A stretch of DNA of 64,000 nucleotides from Streptomyces sp. NRRL F-2580. GTDB taxonomy: Bacteria > Actinomycetota > Actinomycetes > Streptomycetales > Streptomycetaceae. The stretch lies in contig NZ_JOIR01000035.1 of the NCBI RefSeq assembly GCF_000720115.1, forward strand, positions 1-64,000. The letters are read 5' to 3'. Shown here in pieces: positions 7,900 to 16,637 of the stretch (within the stretch, counting starts at the first letter, position 1; the number at the start of each line of letters is the position of its first letter). Made by a program: the position numbers and the translations under genes. The notes below the pieces were generated by a model that searched no databases, was not told where the DNA came from, and was given only the letters and a program-made list of their open reading frames with translations.

Positions 7900-9711
7900 A
7901 TGCTCACGTACGACCAGGACGGATTCCGGCGCGCGGGCCGCCCCCACCGCATCGTCTCGGGCGCCCTGCACTACTTCCGGGTCCACCCGGACCTGTGGGA
8001 GGACCGGCTCACACGCCTGCGCGCCCTGGGTGCCAACACCGTGGACACGTACGTCCCCTGGAACTTCCACGAGACCGCCCCCGGCAAGGCCGACTTCACC
8101 GGCTGGCGCGACCTCGGCCGGTTCCTGCGCCTCGCCCAGGACCTCGGCCTCGACGCCGTCGTCCGCCCCGGCCCGTACATCTGCGCCGAATGGGACTTCG
8201 GCGGCCTGCCCGCCCGTCTCCTCGCCGTCGACGGCCTCCACCTGCGCTGCTCCGACCCGCGCTTCGAGGCCGAGGTGGACGGCTGGTTCGACCTCGTCGT
8301 CCCCGAGCTGCTGCCGCTGCTCGCGAGCCGCGGCGGCCCCGTCGTCGCCGTCCAGATCGAGAACGAGTACGGCTCGTACGGCAACGACGCACGCTACCGC
8401 GCCCATGTCGAGCAGGCCCTCGTCGAACGAGGCGTGGACTGCCTGCTGTTCACCGCCGACGGCCCCGAGGACGCCATGCTCCAGGGCGGCATGCTCCCCG
8501 GCCGCCTCGCCACCGCCACCTTCGGGGCCCGGCCCGCCGAACGCCTCGACGCGCTGCGCCGCTACCAGCGGACCGGCCCGCTCACCGCCATGGAGTTCTG
8601 GATCGGCTGGTTCGACCACTGGGGCGAGGACCACCACGTCCGCGCCGTCGAGGACGCGGCGGCGTCACTCGACGAACTCCTCGCCACCGGCGCCTCCGTC
8701 AACCTCTACATGGCCCACGGCGGTACCAACTTCGGCTTCTGGGCGGGTGCCAACCATGCCGGATCCCGCCCCGGCGAACCCGGCTACCAGCCGACCGTCA
8801 CCAGCTACGACTACGACGCGCCCATCGGCGAGGCAGGCGAACTCACCCCCAAGTTCCACGCGTTCCGCCACGTCATCGGCAAGTACGTGCCGCTCCCCGA
8901 CACCCCGCTGCCCGAGCCGCCGCCCCGGATCACCCCCGCCCTCGCCGTTCCCGCGGGCACCGCGGAGCTGCTCGACCGCCTCGACGTCCTCGCCGGGCCC
9001 CCGGTCCTGCGTCCCGCCCCCGAGTCCATGGAACGGCTCGGACAGAGCCACGGCCTGATCCACTACCGCACCGCCGTGACCGGGCCGCGGCCCGCCATGC
9101 CCGTCAGGATCGACGGCCTCGGCGACCGCGCGTACGTGTTCGCCGACGGGGTGCCCCTCGGCGTCCTCGACCGGAACACCCCCGACGAGGGGCTCGACCT
9201 GCCGGTCGGCGAGGACGGGGTGGTCCTCGACGTACTCGTCCGGGCCCAGGGGCGGGTCAACTACGGCCCGCTCCTCGACGACCGCAAGGGCATCTGGCGC
9301 GGCGTACGCCACGGCCACCAGCAGCTGTTCGAGTGGGAGATCCGGCCGCTGCCGCTCACCGACCTGACGGGACTCGACTGGCTCGACGAGTGCGGTGACC
9401 AGGCCGGAAACCGGCCGGCCGGACGGCCCGCCTTCCACCGCTTCACCCACGCCCTCGACGAGGGGCACGGGCCGGCCGACGCCTTCCTCGACGTGTCCGG
9501 ATGGGGCACCGGCCTGATCTGGCTGAACGGCTTCCTGCTGGGCCACTACGACACCCCGCGCGGCCCACAGCGCACCCTCTACGCCCCCGGCCCCCTGTGG
9601 CGCGACGGTGAGAACGAGATCGTCGTCCTCGAACTGGAGCGCCCCGGCACCGAACTGCCGCTGCGCGACAAGCCCGACCTCGGCCGCACGACCGTCGTCA
9701 CGCTCCAGTAA
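7900..9711 (+). CDS. Beta-galactosidase, glycoside hydrolase family 35
   Basis: The protein has 603 residues. It opens with the GH35 TIM barrel (SGALHYFRVHPDLWEDRL, ALGANTVDTYVPWNFHE, VVRPGPYICAEWDFGGLP). The general acid is in VVAVQIENEYGSYG (NE pair) and the nucleophile Glu is in TAMEFWIGWFDHWGE. YMAHGGTNFGFWAGAN completes the barrel, and beta-sandwich domains follow. There is no signal peptide, so the enzyme is cytoplasmic and acts on imported galactosides. ATG 7900 follows TCGGGAG at good spacing. The divergent regulator and the operator/promoter just upstream indicate sugar-controlled expression. Confidence 0.93.
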   Translation: MLTYDQDGFRRAGRPHRIVSGALHYFRVHPDLWEDRLTRLRALGANTVDTYVPWNFHETAPGKADFTGWRDLGRFLRLAQDLGLDAVVRPGPYICAEWDFGGLPARLLAVDGLHLRCSDPRFEAEVDGWFDLVVPELLPLLASRGGPVVAVQIENEYGSYGNDARYRAHVEQALVERGVDCLLFTADGPEDAMLQGGMLPGRLATATFGARPAERLDALRRYQRTGPLTAMEFWIGWFDHWGEDHHVRAVEDAAASLDELLATGASVNLYMAHGGTNFGFWAGANHAGSRPGEPGYQPTVTSYDYDAPIGEAGELTPKFHAFRHVIGKYVPLPDTPLPEPPPRITPALAVPAGTAELLDRLDVLAGPPVLRPAPESMERLGQSHGLIHYRTAVTGPRPAMPVRIDGLGDRAYVFADGVPLGVLDRNTPDEGLDLPVGEDGVVLDVLVRAQGRVNYGPLLDDRKGIWRGVRHGHQQLFEWEIRPLPLTDLTGLDWLDECGDQAGNRPAGRPAFHRFTHALDEGHGPADAFLDVSGWGTGLIWLNGFLLGHYDTPRGPQRTLYAPGPLWRDGENEIVVLELERPGTELPLRDKPDLGRTTVVTLQ

Positions 9712-9744
9712 CCCCTCCGCGACCGGGCCGAGGCAACCTGAGCT

Positions 9745-9799
9745 CCCCGACGCCCCTCCTCCCTGACGGAACGGTCAGGCGGGACACGGGGAGTCGGGG
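9745..9799 (+). terminator. Nested hairpins between beta-galactosidase and the next gene
   Basis: An outer stem CCCCGAC (9745-9751) / GTCGGGG (9793-9799) encloses an inner stem CCTGAC (9762-9767) / GTCAGG (9774-9779). No U-run follows, as is usual in Streptomyces. The outer arm ends two bases before the ATG at 9802, so it could also affect that gene's translation. Confidence 0.45.
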
Positions 9800-9801
9800 A
9801 C

Positions 9802-10473
9802 ATGAACAGCCGCACGAACAGCCGCACGAACAGCCTCATGAACAGTCGCGTCAGCCGGAAAAGCACGATCGGCCAGAGCCGCACCATCGGCCGCACCGTG
9901 CCCGCGGTCGCCGTCGTCGTGTGCGCCGCGGCCCTGGCGCTCGGGGCAGCGGCCGCGCCGTCCCGGGCGAGCGGGTGGGCCTCTTCGGAGCAGGTCGGAC
10001 GCGCGGGGGAACTCGTACCGGTCTTGGCCAAGGATGATCCGCAGCACCAGGCGCGCGTTCCCGAGGGGCGGCAGCTGCGCGTGGTCAAGGTGAGCAGCCC
10101 GGTCCTGGCGGAGGACTCGGAGGACTCGGAGGACAACCAGATCGGCTACAACGGCCGGTCCTACCTGGGCTGGGTGCGGATCAAGGCCGACGCGCGGCCC
10201 GGAGAGTATCCGCTGTCCGTCACCTTCGACTACGTGAACCCGCTCGACTCCGGCGACACCGCGGGGAGCCGCCCGTACGTCGCCGGAGGCGGCACGATCA
10301 CCGTCGCGGCTGGGGACGGGGAAGGCGGTGCCGGGGACGGGGAAGGCGGCGTCGCCGGCCGCCCCGAGGTCTGGGCCCTGGGCGGCGCCGCGGTGGCGGC
10401 GCTCGCGACACACGGTGTTCACGTCGCACGGCACCGACGCCGTACCAGTGACGGACCCGGACGCCTAGACTGA
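9802..10473 (+). CDS. Exported or membrane-anchored protein of unknown function
   Basis: The protein has 223 residues. The N-terminus has tandem Asn-Ser-Arg-Thr-type repeats (12-bp DNA repeats at 9802-9850), then a hydrophobic segment at about residues 34-53 (VPAVAVVVCAAALALGAAAA) ending in a possible signal cleavage site (PSRASG). The mature part contains a beta-rich stretch (RSYLGWVRIKADARPGEYPLSVTFDYV) and a Gly/Glu repeat (GDGEGGAGDGEGG). A second hydrophobic stretch near residue 200 and a basic tail (ARHRRR) suggest a C-terminal membrane anchor. I do not recognise a family. The in-frame ATG at 9838 is an alternative start. Confidence 0.6.
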   Translation: MNSRTNSRTNSLMNSRVSRKSTIGQSRTIGRTVPAVAVVVCAAALALGAAAAPSRASGWASSEQVGRAGELVPVLAKDDPQHQARVPEGRQLRVVKVSSPVLAEDSEDSEDNQIGYNGRSYLGWVRIKADARPGEYPLSVTFDYVNPLDSGDTAGSRPYVAGGGTITVAAGDGEGGAGDGEGGVAGRPEVWALGGAAVAALATHGVHVARHRRRTSDGPGRLD

Positions 10474-10517
10474 CACGTGGTTGATCATGTACCCGACGAG
10501 TCTGAGGAACGAAACGC

Positions 10518-11468
10518 ATGCGCTATCTCCCCCTGGGCAGTTCAGGTCTGCAGGTCTCCGCCGTCGGCCTCGGCTGTAACAACTTCGGTGGCCGGCTCGA
10601 CGCCCAGGCCACCCGCGCCGTGGTCGACGCCGCCCTGGACGCGGGCATCACCCTCCTCGACACCGCCGACATCTACGGCAACGCCGGCGGCTCCGAGGTC
10701 CACCTCGGGCAGGCCCTCAAGGGCCGCCGCGACCAGGTCGTCCTCGCCACCAAGTTCGGCTACGACGGCGTGGACATGAAGTACGGGCCCGCCGCCGGAT
10801 CCCGCGGCGGCCGTGCGTACATCCGGCGGGCCGTCGAAGAGTCCCTGCGCCGCCTCGACACCGACCACATCGACCTCCTCCAGCTGCACAGCCCCGACCC
10901 GGCCACCCCGATCGCCGAGACCCTGGCCGCGCTCACCGAGCTCGTCGCCGAGGGCAAGGTCCGCTACATCGGCCATTCCAACCTCTCCGGCTGGCAGCTC
11001 GCCGAAGCAGCCCACGTCGCCCGCGAGACCGGCTCGGTCCCCTTCGTGTCGGCGCAGAACGAGTGGTCGCTGCTGGAGCGGTCGGTCGAGCGCGAGCTGG
11101 TCCCGGCCGCCCTGCACTACGGTGTCGGCGTGCTCCCGTACTTCCCGCTGGCCAACGGTCTGCTGACCGGCAAGATCCGCCGGGGCGCGCCCGTCCCGGC
11201 CGGCTCCCGCCTCGAAGGCCGCGACGCGTACCTCACCGACGAGCGCCTCGACGTGGTCGAAGCGCTGGCCGCGCTCGGCGAGAAGCACGACCGGACCGTC
11301 CTCGAACTGGCCATCGGCTGGCTCTCCGCCCAGCCCGGCTGCGCCTCCGTCATCGCGGGAGCCACCTCGGCCGAGCAGGTGCGGGCCAACGCCGCCGTCG
11401 CCGACCGCCCGCTCGACGCGGAGCTGCTCGCCGAGATCGACGCCATCGCCCCGGGCGTCGGCGCGTGA
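10518..11468 (+). CDS. Aldo/keto reductase
   Basis: The protein has 316 residues, the size of the (beta/alpha)8 aldo/keto reductase family. The catalytic tetrad is visible: Asp and Tyr in LLDTADIYGNAGGSE, Lys in VVLATKFGYDG, and His in DLLQLHSPDP. The C-terminal NADPH-phosphate region reads ASVIAGATSAEQV. It reduces carbonyls with NADPH. The substrate is unknown, and the sequence looks like the voltage-gated-K-channel-beta/YajO-type branch. The next gene starts inside its stop codon (GTGA overlap), so the two are translationally coupled. Confidence 0.92.
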   Translation: MRYLPLGSSGLQVSAVGLGCNNFGGRLDAQATRAVVDAALDAGITLLDTADIYGNAGGSEVHLGQALKGRRDQVVLATKFGYDGVDMKYGPAAGSRGGRAYIRRAVEESLRRLDTDHIDLLQLHSPDPATPIAETLAALTELVAEGKVRYIGHSNLSGWQLAEAAHVARETGSVPFVSAQNEWSLLERSVERELVPAALHYGVGVLPYFPLANGLLTGKIRRGAPVPAGSRLEGRDAYLTDERLDVVEALAALGEKHDRTVLELAIGWLSAQPGCASVIAGATSAEQVRANAAVADRPLDAELLAEIDAIAPGVGA

Positions 11469-12442
11469 CGGGCGGCGGGCGGCGGCCGCTGCGCTGTGCG
11501 CTCCTCGACGACTTCCAGGACGTCGGAAGCAGCGCAGCGGACTGGTCGCCGCTCGCCGGCCGCGTCGAAACGGTGAGCTTCACCGACCACACGGACGACG
11601 AGGACGTGCTCGCCGCACGGCTGGCCGGCTTCGACATCGTGGTCACCCTGCGCGAACGCGTCCCGTTCCCGGCCTCGCTCCTCGACCGGCTGCCGCGCCT
11701 GCGCCTGCTCATCGCGTCCGGCATGCGCAACTCGGTGATCGACTACGCCGCCGCCGCCCGCAACGGAGTGACCGTGTGCGGCACCGGCAGCTCGTCCACC
11801 CCGCCCGTGGAGCTGACCTGGGCCCTGCTGCTGGGCCTGGCCCGCGGCCTGGTGCGGGAGAGCACCGCCCTGCGCGACGGCGGTCCCTGGCAGCAGGGCG
11901 TCGGCGCGGACCTGCACGGCCGGCGGCTCGGACTGCTCGGCCTCGGCAAGATCGGCAGCCGGGTCGCCCGGGTCGGTCTCGCCTTCGGCATGGACGTGGT
12001 GGCCTGGAGCCCGAACCTCACCCAGGAACGGGCCGAAGAGGTGGGGGTCGCGCTCGCGCCGTCCAAGGAGGAGCTGCTGGCGGGCAGCGACTTCGTCTCC
12101 GTCCACCTCGCCCTCGGCGAGCGCAGCCGGGGCCTGATCGGCGCCGCCGAGCTCGCGCTGATGCGGCCGACGACCTACCTCGTCAACACCTCGCGCGCGG
12201 CCATCGTCGACCAGCAGGCCCTCCTCCAAGCCCTGCACGCGGGCCGGATCGCGGGCGCGGGCATCGACGTCTTCGACATCGAGCCGCTGCCGGCCGGGCA
12301 CCCCCTGCGGAGCGCCCCTCGGCTCCTCGCCACGCCGCACCTGGGCTATGTGACACGGTCCAACTACGCCACGTACTACGGCGATGCGGTCGAGGACATC
12401 CGGGCGTTCCTCGACGGCTCACCCGTGCGCGTCCTCGGCTGA
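11465..12442 (+). CDS. D-2-hydroxyacid dehydrogenase family protein
   Basis: The protein has 325 residues from GTG 11465, which overlaps the preceding stop. The NAD-binding Rossmann motif is GRRLGLLGLGKIGSRVARVG. The catalytic residues are Arg in NTSRAAIVD, Glu in DIEPLPAGHPL, and His in ATPHLGYVTRSNY. These are complete, so it should be an active NAD(P)-dependent oxidoreductase interconverting 2-oxoacids and D-2-hydroxyacids. The coupling to the aldo/keto reductase suggests consecutive steps in oxidation of a sugar or sugar acid. Confidence 0.92.
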   Translation: MTGGGRRPLRCALLDDFQDVGSSAADWSPLAGRVETVSFTDHTDDEDVLAARLAGFDIVVTLRERVPFPASLLDRLPRLRLLIASGMRNSVIDYAAAARNGVTVCGTGSSSTPPVELTWALLLGLARGLVRESTALRDGGPWQQGVGADLHGRRLGLLGLGKIGSRVARVGLAFGMDVVAWSPNLTQERAEEVGVALAPSKEELLAGSDFVSVHLALGERSRGLIGAAELALMRPTTYLVNTSRAAIVDQQALLQALHAGRIAGAGIDVFDIEPLPAGHPLRSAPRLLATPHLGYVTRSNYATYYGDAVEDIRAFLDGSPVRVLG

Positions 12443-12519
12443 CAGCCGACACGGCAGCGGCCGACAGCGGTCGCGGGGCACCGCCGGAACCCCCGATCGG
12501 CCTCGCGGCGAGCCGGGCT

Positions 12520-12834
12520 TCAGCCGGCCCCGTGCCGCCTCGCCGCGCGACGGACCTCCTGCACGGCCCCCGGCTGCTCCAGCAGCACGGTGCCGGCGTC
12601 CTGCCCCTGATGGTGGACGCGCAGCCGCGGGCCGTCGGCGATCACGCGGAGCTCCGGCCAGGGATGGCGCCACGGCAGGACGGAACGCTCCCACAGCTGC
12701 ATTCCGTGGGTGGTCAGGCGGAGTTGGTCCTGCGGCTCCCCGTACGCCGTGGGCGGGTTGTGCCCGGCGTGCGGGGGCCGGCCGGTGTAGGTGCCGGTCA
12801 CCGTCTTCCCGGGCTCCAGGACCGCGTCGCGCAC
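12520..12834 (-). CDS. Small conserved-looking protein of unknown function
   Basis: The protein has 104 residues from GTG 12834. The sequence is protein-like, not a shadow: an N-terminal beta stretch (EPGKTVTGTYTGRPPHAG), a Trp-containing middle (QLWERSVLPWRHPWPELRVIADGPRLRV) and an amphipathic C-terminal helix (EQPGAVQEVRRAARR). The ribosome site before the GTG is weak (GGCAGG), so the start is uncertain. No family recognised. It lies 75 bases downstream of the ABC permease on the same strand and may be the last gene of that operon. Confidence 0.5.
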   Translation of the reverse strand: MRDAVLEPGKTVTGTYTGRPPHAGHNPPTAYGEPQDQLRLTTHGMQLWERSVLPWRHPWPELRVIADGPRLRVHHQGQDAGTVLLEQPGAVQEVRRAARRHGAG

Positions 12835-12908
12835 GCCTGCCGACGGCCCATCCGTGCCCCCAGCCGCCGACGCGCCCCGGGAACAGCCGTGCTCCGTACG
12901 ATACGGCC

Positions 12909-13772
12909 CTACGACACGATGTCCTTGCGCGAGAATCCCCGGAAGGCAAGGGCGAACAGCACCAGGGCGTACGACACCGACACCACTGTTCCCTTGATCA
13001 TCCCGCCCCACTCCAGTTGCGGCTGCAAGGCGTCCGCCCACGCGAACTGCCAGTGCGCCGGCAGGAACTCGCGCCAGGACCCGAGCGCGGTCACGGCGTC
13101 CAGCACATTGCCGACGATCGTCAGGCCGACCGCCCCGCCCACCGCGCCCAGCGGCGCGTCCGTCCGCGTGGACAGCCAGAACGCCAGCCCCGCCGTCACC
13201 AGCTGCGAGACGAAGACGAAGGCCACCGCCAGCGCGAGCCGCGGCACGGTGTCCGCGGTCGCCAGGGCCCCGCCGGCCGGGAGCTTGAGCGGCCCCCACC
13301 CGTACGCGGCCGTACCCGCCGCCAGCGCCACCACCGGCAGCAGCACCATCGCCGCCAGGCTGAAGCCCAGCGCCACCACCAGCTTGCTCCACAGCAGCCG
13401 CATCCGCGGCACCGGCGAGGCCAGCAGGTAGCGCAGTGAGGACCAGCTCGCCTCCGAGGCCACCGTGTCCCCGCAGAACAGCGCCACCGGCACCACCAGC
13501 AGGAACCCGGCCGAGACGAACAGACAGGTCGCGGCGAAGTTCGCGCCCGAGGCCGTGGCCGTGTCGATCAGGGTGACCCGGCCGTTCCCGCCGTCCCGGC
13601 TGCCCGGACCGCCGCCCACCGCGAACGCGATCATCAGGATGAACGGAAGCGCGGCCAGCACCCCGCCCATCACCAGCGTCCGCCGCCGGCGCCACTGCCG
13701 CAGCGCCTCCACGCGCAGCGGCAGCGTACGGCTCGCCCGGTAACCCGGGGCCACCTCCTGTACGGCGCTCAC
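12909..13772 (-). CDS. ABC-2-type transporter permease
   Basis: The protein has 287 residues. A cytoplasmic N-terminus with a basic stretch (RQWRRRRTL) is followed by about six hydrophobic segments (VMGGVLAALPFILMIAFAVGG; LFVSAGFLLVVPVALFCGDTVA; and later ones). The segment DTVASEASWSSLRYLLASPVPRMRLLWSKL is typical of ABC-2 permeases. Its ATG at 13772 overlaps the stop of the upstream ATPase fusion by four bases, so the two proteins should form one transporter. Confidence 0.88.
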   Translation of the reverse strand: MSAVQEVAPGYRASRTLPLRVEALRQWRRRRTLVMGGVLAALPFILMIAFAVGGGPGSRDGGNGRVTLIDTATASGANFAATCLFVSAGFLLVVPVALFCGDTVASEASWSSLRYLLASPVPRMRLLWSKLVVALGFSLAAMVLLPVVALAAGTAAYGWGPLKLPAGGALATADTVPRLALAVAFVFVSQLVTAGLAFWLSTRTDAPLGAVGGAVGLTIVGNVLDAVTALGSWREFLPAHWQFAWADALQPQLEWGGMIKGTVVSVSYALVLFALAFRGFSRKDIVS

Positions 13773-16486
13773 GCCGGACCTCCGATCAGAGTGAGGAACG
13801 CGTCCTCCAGTCGCCGGTGCGGTCCCACTCCGGTGACCGGCACCTCCAGCCGTACGAGTTCGGCGATCAGCCCGGCGGCCGTCGCGCCGTCGAGCCGCAC
13901 GAGCAGCCCGTCGTCGGCGGCCACCACAGAACCCACTCCCTCCAGCGCCGCCACCTTCTCGAGGCCCACCGCGTCCACCGGCTCCGCCAGCGTCACGAGC
14001 AGCGTGTCCCCGCCACCGGTGATCTCGGCGACCTCGCCCGCCGCGACCCGCTGTCCGCGGTCCATGACCACCAGGTGCGTACAGGACTGCTCCACCTCGG
14101 ACAGCAGGTGGCTGGAGACGATGACCGTCCGTCCGCCGGCGGCGTAGCGGATCATCACGTCCCGCATCTCCCGGATCTGTGGCGGGTCCAGACCGTTCGT
14201 CGGCTCGTCGAGGATCAGCAGGTCCGGCATGCCGAGCATGGCCTGAGCGATCGCGAGGCGCTGGCGCATGCCCTGCGAGTACGTGCGCACCGCGCGCTCC
14301 AGCGCGTCGCCCAGTCCCGCGATCTCCAGCGCCTCCGCCATGTGCGAGTCCTCGGCCGGGCGGCCAGTGGCCTGCCAGTACAGCTCCAGGTTGGCGCGGC
14401 CGGTCAGATGCGGAAGGAATCCCGCGCCCTCCACGAACGCCCCGACCCGCGACAGCACCGGAGCACCGGGCCGCACCGCGTGTCCGAACACCCGGATCTC
14501 CCCGGCGTCCGGCGAGATCAGCCCCATCAGCATGCGCAGGGTGGTGGTCTTACCGGCGCCGTTGGGCCCGAGCAGCCCCAGCACCTGGCCCTTCTCCACC
14601 CGGAACGACAGGTCCCGCACCGCGTACCGGTCCTGCGCCTTCGCGTACCGCTTCGTCAGTCCGGTGATCTCCAGGGGTACGTCGGCCAGCGCCGGGTCCG
14701 GCTGCGCCGGGTCCGGCTGCGCCGGGCCCGGCCGCGTCCCCGCGGTCCCCCGGCCGGTCCTGCGGATCCCGAGCAGCCCCGCGGCCAGCGCCGCCGCGCC
14801 CAGCGGCAGCCACCAGGTCCAGGCGGGCAGCCCGGCCGCGGCCGTCCGCACCCCGGGCGCGACGGGAACGGCCAGCGGGCCCTCCACCGCCACCGTGTAG
14901 GCGGCGGGCACGGCCGGGGTGGCGTAGCCGAGGTCGGTGGCGGCGACCACGAGCCGCAGCCGGTGCCCGGCGACGGCGGAGTGGTCGATCGCGGGCAGGC
15001 TCAGCCGCACGCTCACACCCTGCTGCGCGTTCTCCACCCGCACCGGGGCGACCAGCTGGTTGGGTAGCACCTGCTGCTGCCCGTCGGGCCCCACGTCGTA
15101 CACCTTGCCGAAGAGCACGGCCGATCCGTCGGCGGCTGTCGACCTCACGTTCAGGGTTACGGTCGGGGTCCCGGTGATCCGTACGTCCTCGGTCAGCGGA
15201 GCCGATTCGAACCGGGCGTTCTGCCCGGGGAAGTCCAGGGAGAACCCGGCCCCGAAGGCGGCGAGCTGCCCGCCGATGCCGGGCAGCGAGGACAGGGCCG
15301 GAGGCGCGCCGCCCGCCGGATTGGCGAAGGTCTGCTCGCGTCCCGTCAGGGCGAACTGCCGCGGGCCGGAAACCAGCCCGGGGTACGTGTCGCCGCTCGC
15401 GCCGCGCAGGGTGACCTCGCCGTCGGTGGAATCGATGCCGCCGGAGCGCGAGACCCGGAAGGCCGGGCCGGTGTCCGCGGCCTCGTCCCCCTTCAGGTGG
15501 CGGTCGAACCAGGCCGCCACCCGGTCCTCGACCCGGTCCGCCTCGCGCATGCCGCCGTCGTGCCCGCCGGCCGCCCAGTCCACGGAGACGGGTGCCCCGT
15601 TCGCCGCGATGGCCCGGGCCATGGCGTCGGCCTGGTCCAGCGGGAAGAGGGAGTCGTCCTGGCCCTGCACGATGAGGGTCGGCACCTTGATCCGGTCGGC
15701 TACGGCCGAGGGGCTCCGCTGCTCCAGCAGGGCGCGCGCCTCGGGGTCGGGCTTCCCGGCCACCGCGACGCGTTCGTACATCGCGCACAGCTCCGGCTGG
15801 AAGCGTCCGCAGCCGGGAGCGGCCGACGGGTCCGGCCGCCCGGGACGGGCCTGCTGCATCCCGCCGGACGAGCCGGTGGTGAAGAAGATGCCGGACCACA
15901 GCTTCTTGAAGACGCCGTTCGGGAAGAGGGAGTCCGCGAGGTTCCAGTAGGTGATCTGCGGGGCGATCGCGTCCACCCGCCGGTCGTAACCGGCGGCGAG
16001 CAGCGAGATCGCCCCGCCGTACGAGGCCCCGGCCACTCCGACGCGCGGATCGCCGTCCGCGTCGAGCCGCACCTCGGGCCGGGCCGCGAGCCAGTCGACG
16101 AGCCGCGAGGCGTCCTTGACCTCGTTCTCGGGGTCGTTCAGCCCGATCCGGCCGCCGGAGCTGCCGAAGCCGCGGGCCGACCACGTCATGACGGCGTACC
16201 CGTCGCGGGCCAGCCGCTCGGCCTGCCCGCGGACGTCGTCCTTGCTGCCGCCGAAACCGTGCCCGAGGAGTACAGCGGGACGTTTCTCCGCACCGCCGCC
16301 CGCAGTGAAGTAGGAGGTGTCGATGGCGGCGCCGGGCATCTCCAGGACCTGGTCCTGGCGGTGCACGGCCGGAGCGTCGCCGGCCGCCGACGCGGCCGTC
16401 CAGGTGCCGGCGCCCGCCACGACGGCGAGCGCGGCGGCGCCCGCGAGGAGGCGGTCTCGGCGGCGCCGGGGCATTCGGAGCTTCAT
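13769..16486 (-). CDS. Fusion of exported alpha/beta hydrolase with ABC transporter ATPase
   Basis: This is one uninterrupted frame of 905 residues. An N-terminal basic/hydrophobic segment (about 9-35) acts as a signal anchor. Residues about 40-540 are an X-Pro-dipeptidyl-peptidase/CocE-type hydrolase: LLGHGFGGSKDD, nucleophile GVAGASYGGAIS, acid QGQDDSLFP, His AAGGHDGGM, then a beta-sandwich C-domain. A transmembrane helix (about 558-578, WWLPLGAAALAAGLLGI) leads to a cytoplasmic ABC ATPase (about 605-905) with GPNGAGKTT, the signature YSQGMRQRLAI, LLILDEPTNGLDPP and a switch His. The topology places the hydrolase outside and the ATPase inside. It is coupled to the permease by a 4-bp overlap. 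Confidence 0.9.
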   Translation of the reverse strand: MKLRMPRRRRDRLLAGAAALAVVAGAGTWTAASAAGDAPAVHRQDQVLEMPGAAIDTSYFTAGGGAEKRPAVLLGHGFGGSKDDVRGQAERLARDGYAVMTWSARGFGSSGGRIGLNDPENEVKDASRLVDWLAARPEVRLDADGDPRVGVAGASYGGAISLLAAGYDRRVDAIAPQITYWNLADSLFPNGVFKKLWSGIFFTTGSSGGMQQARPGRPDPSAAPGCGRFQPELCAMYERVAVAGKPDPEARALLEQRSPSAVADRIKVPTLIVQGQDDSLFPLDQADAMARAIAANGAPVSVDWAAGGHDGGMREADRVEDRVAAWFDRHLKGDEAADTGPAFRVSRSGGIDSTDGEVTLRGASGDTYPGLVSGPRQFALTGREQTFANPAGGAPPALSSLPGIGGQLAAFGAGFSLDFPGQNARFESAPLTEDVRITGTPTVTLNVRSTAADGSAVLFGKVYDVGPDGQQQVLPNQLVAPVRVENAQQGVSVRLSLPAIDHSAVAGHRLRLVVAATDLGYATPAVPAAYTVAVEGPLAVPVAPGVRTAAAGLPAWTWWLPLGAAALAAGLLGIRRTGRGTAGTRPGPAQPDPAQPDPALADVPLEITGLTKRYAKAQDRYAVRDLSFRVEKGQVLGLLGPNGAGKTTTLRMLMGLISPDAGEIRVFGHAVRPGAPVLSRVGAFVEGAGFLPHLTGRANLELYWQATGRPAEDSHMAEALEIAGLGDALERAVRTYSQGMRQRLAIAQAMLGMPDLLILDEPTNGLDPPQIREMRDVMIRYAAGGRTVIVSSHLLSEVEQSCTHLVVMDRGQRVAAGEVAEITGGGDTLLVTLAEPVDAVGLEKVAALEGVGSVVAADDGLLVRLDGATAAGLIAELVRLEVPVTGVGPHRRLEDAFLTLIGGPA

Positions 16487-16637
16487 ATGGGAACCCTAAA
16501 GGGCAGGCCCCCGGGCTCCGAGCACCCACAGGCGTAACCCCAGCCCTTCTCAAGGACCATGCCGCGCCGTGGGCGTACCGCACCTGCGGTATGCGCCCCG
16601 ACCTGCGCGGCAGGTCCCGGGGCGGGAGGATGGCCGC

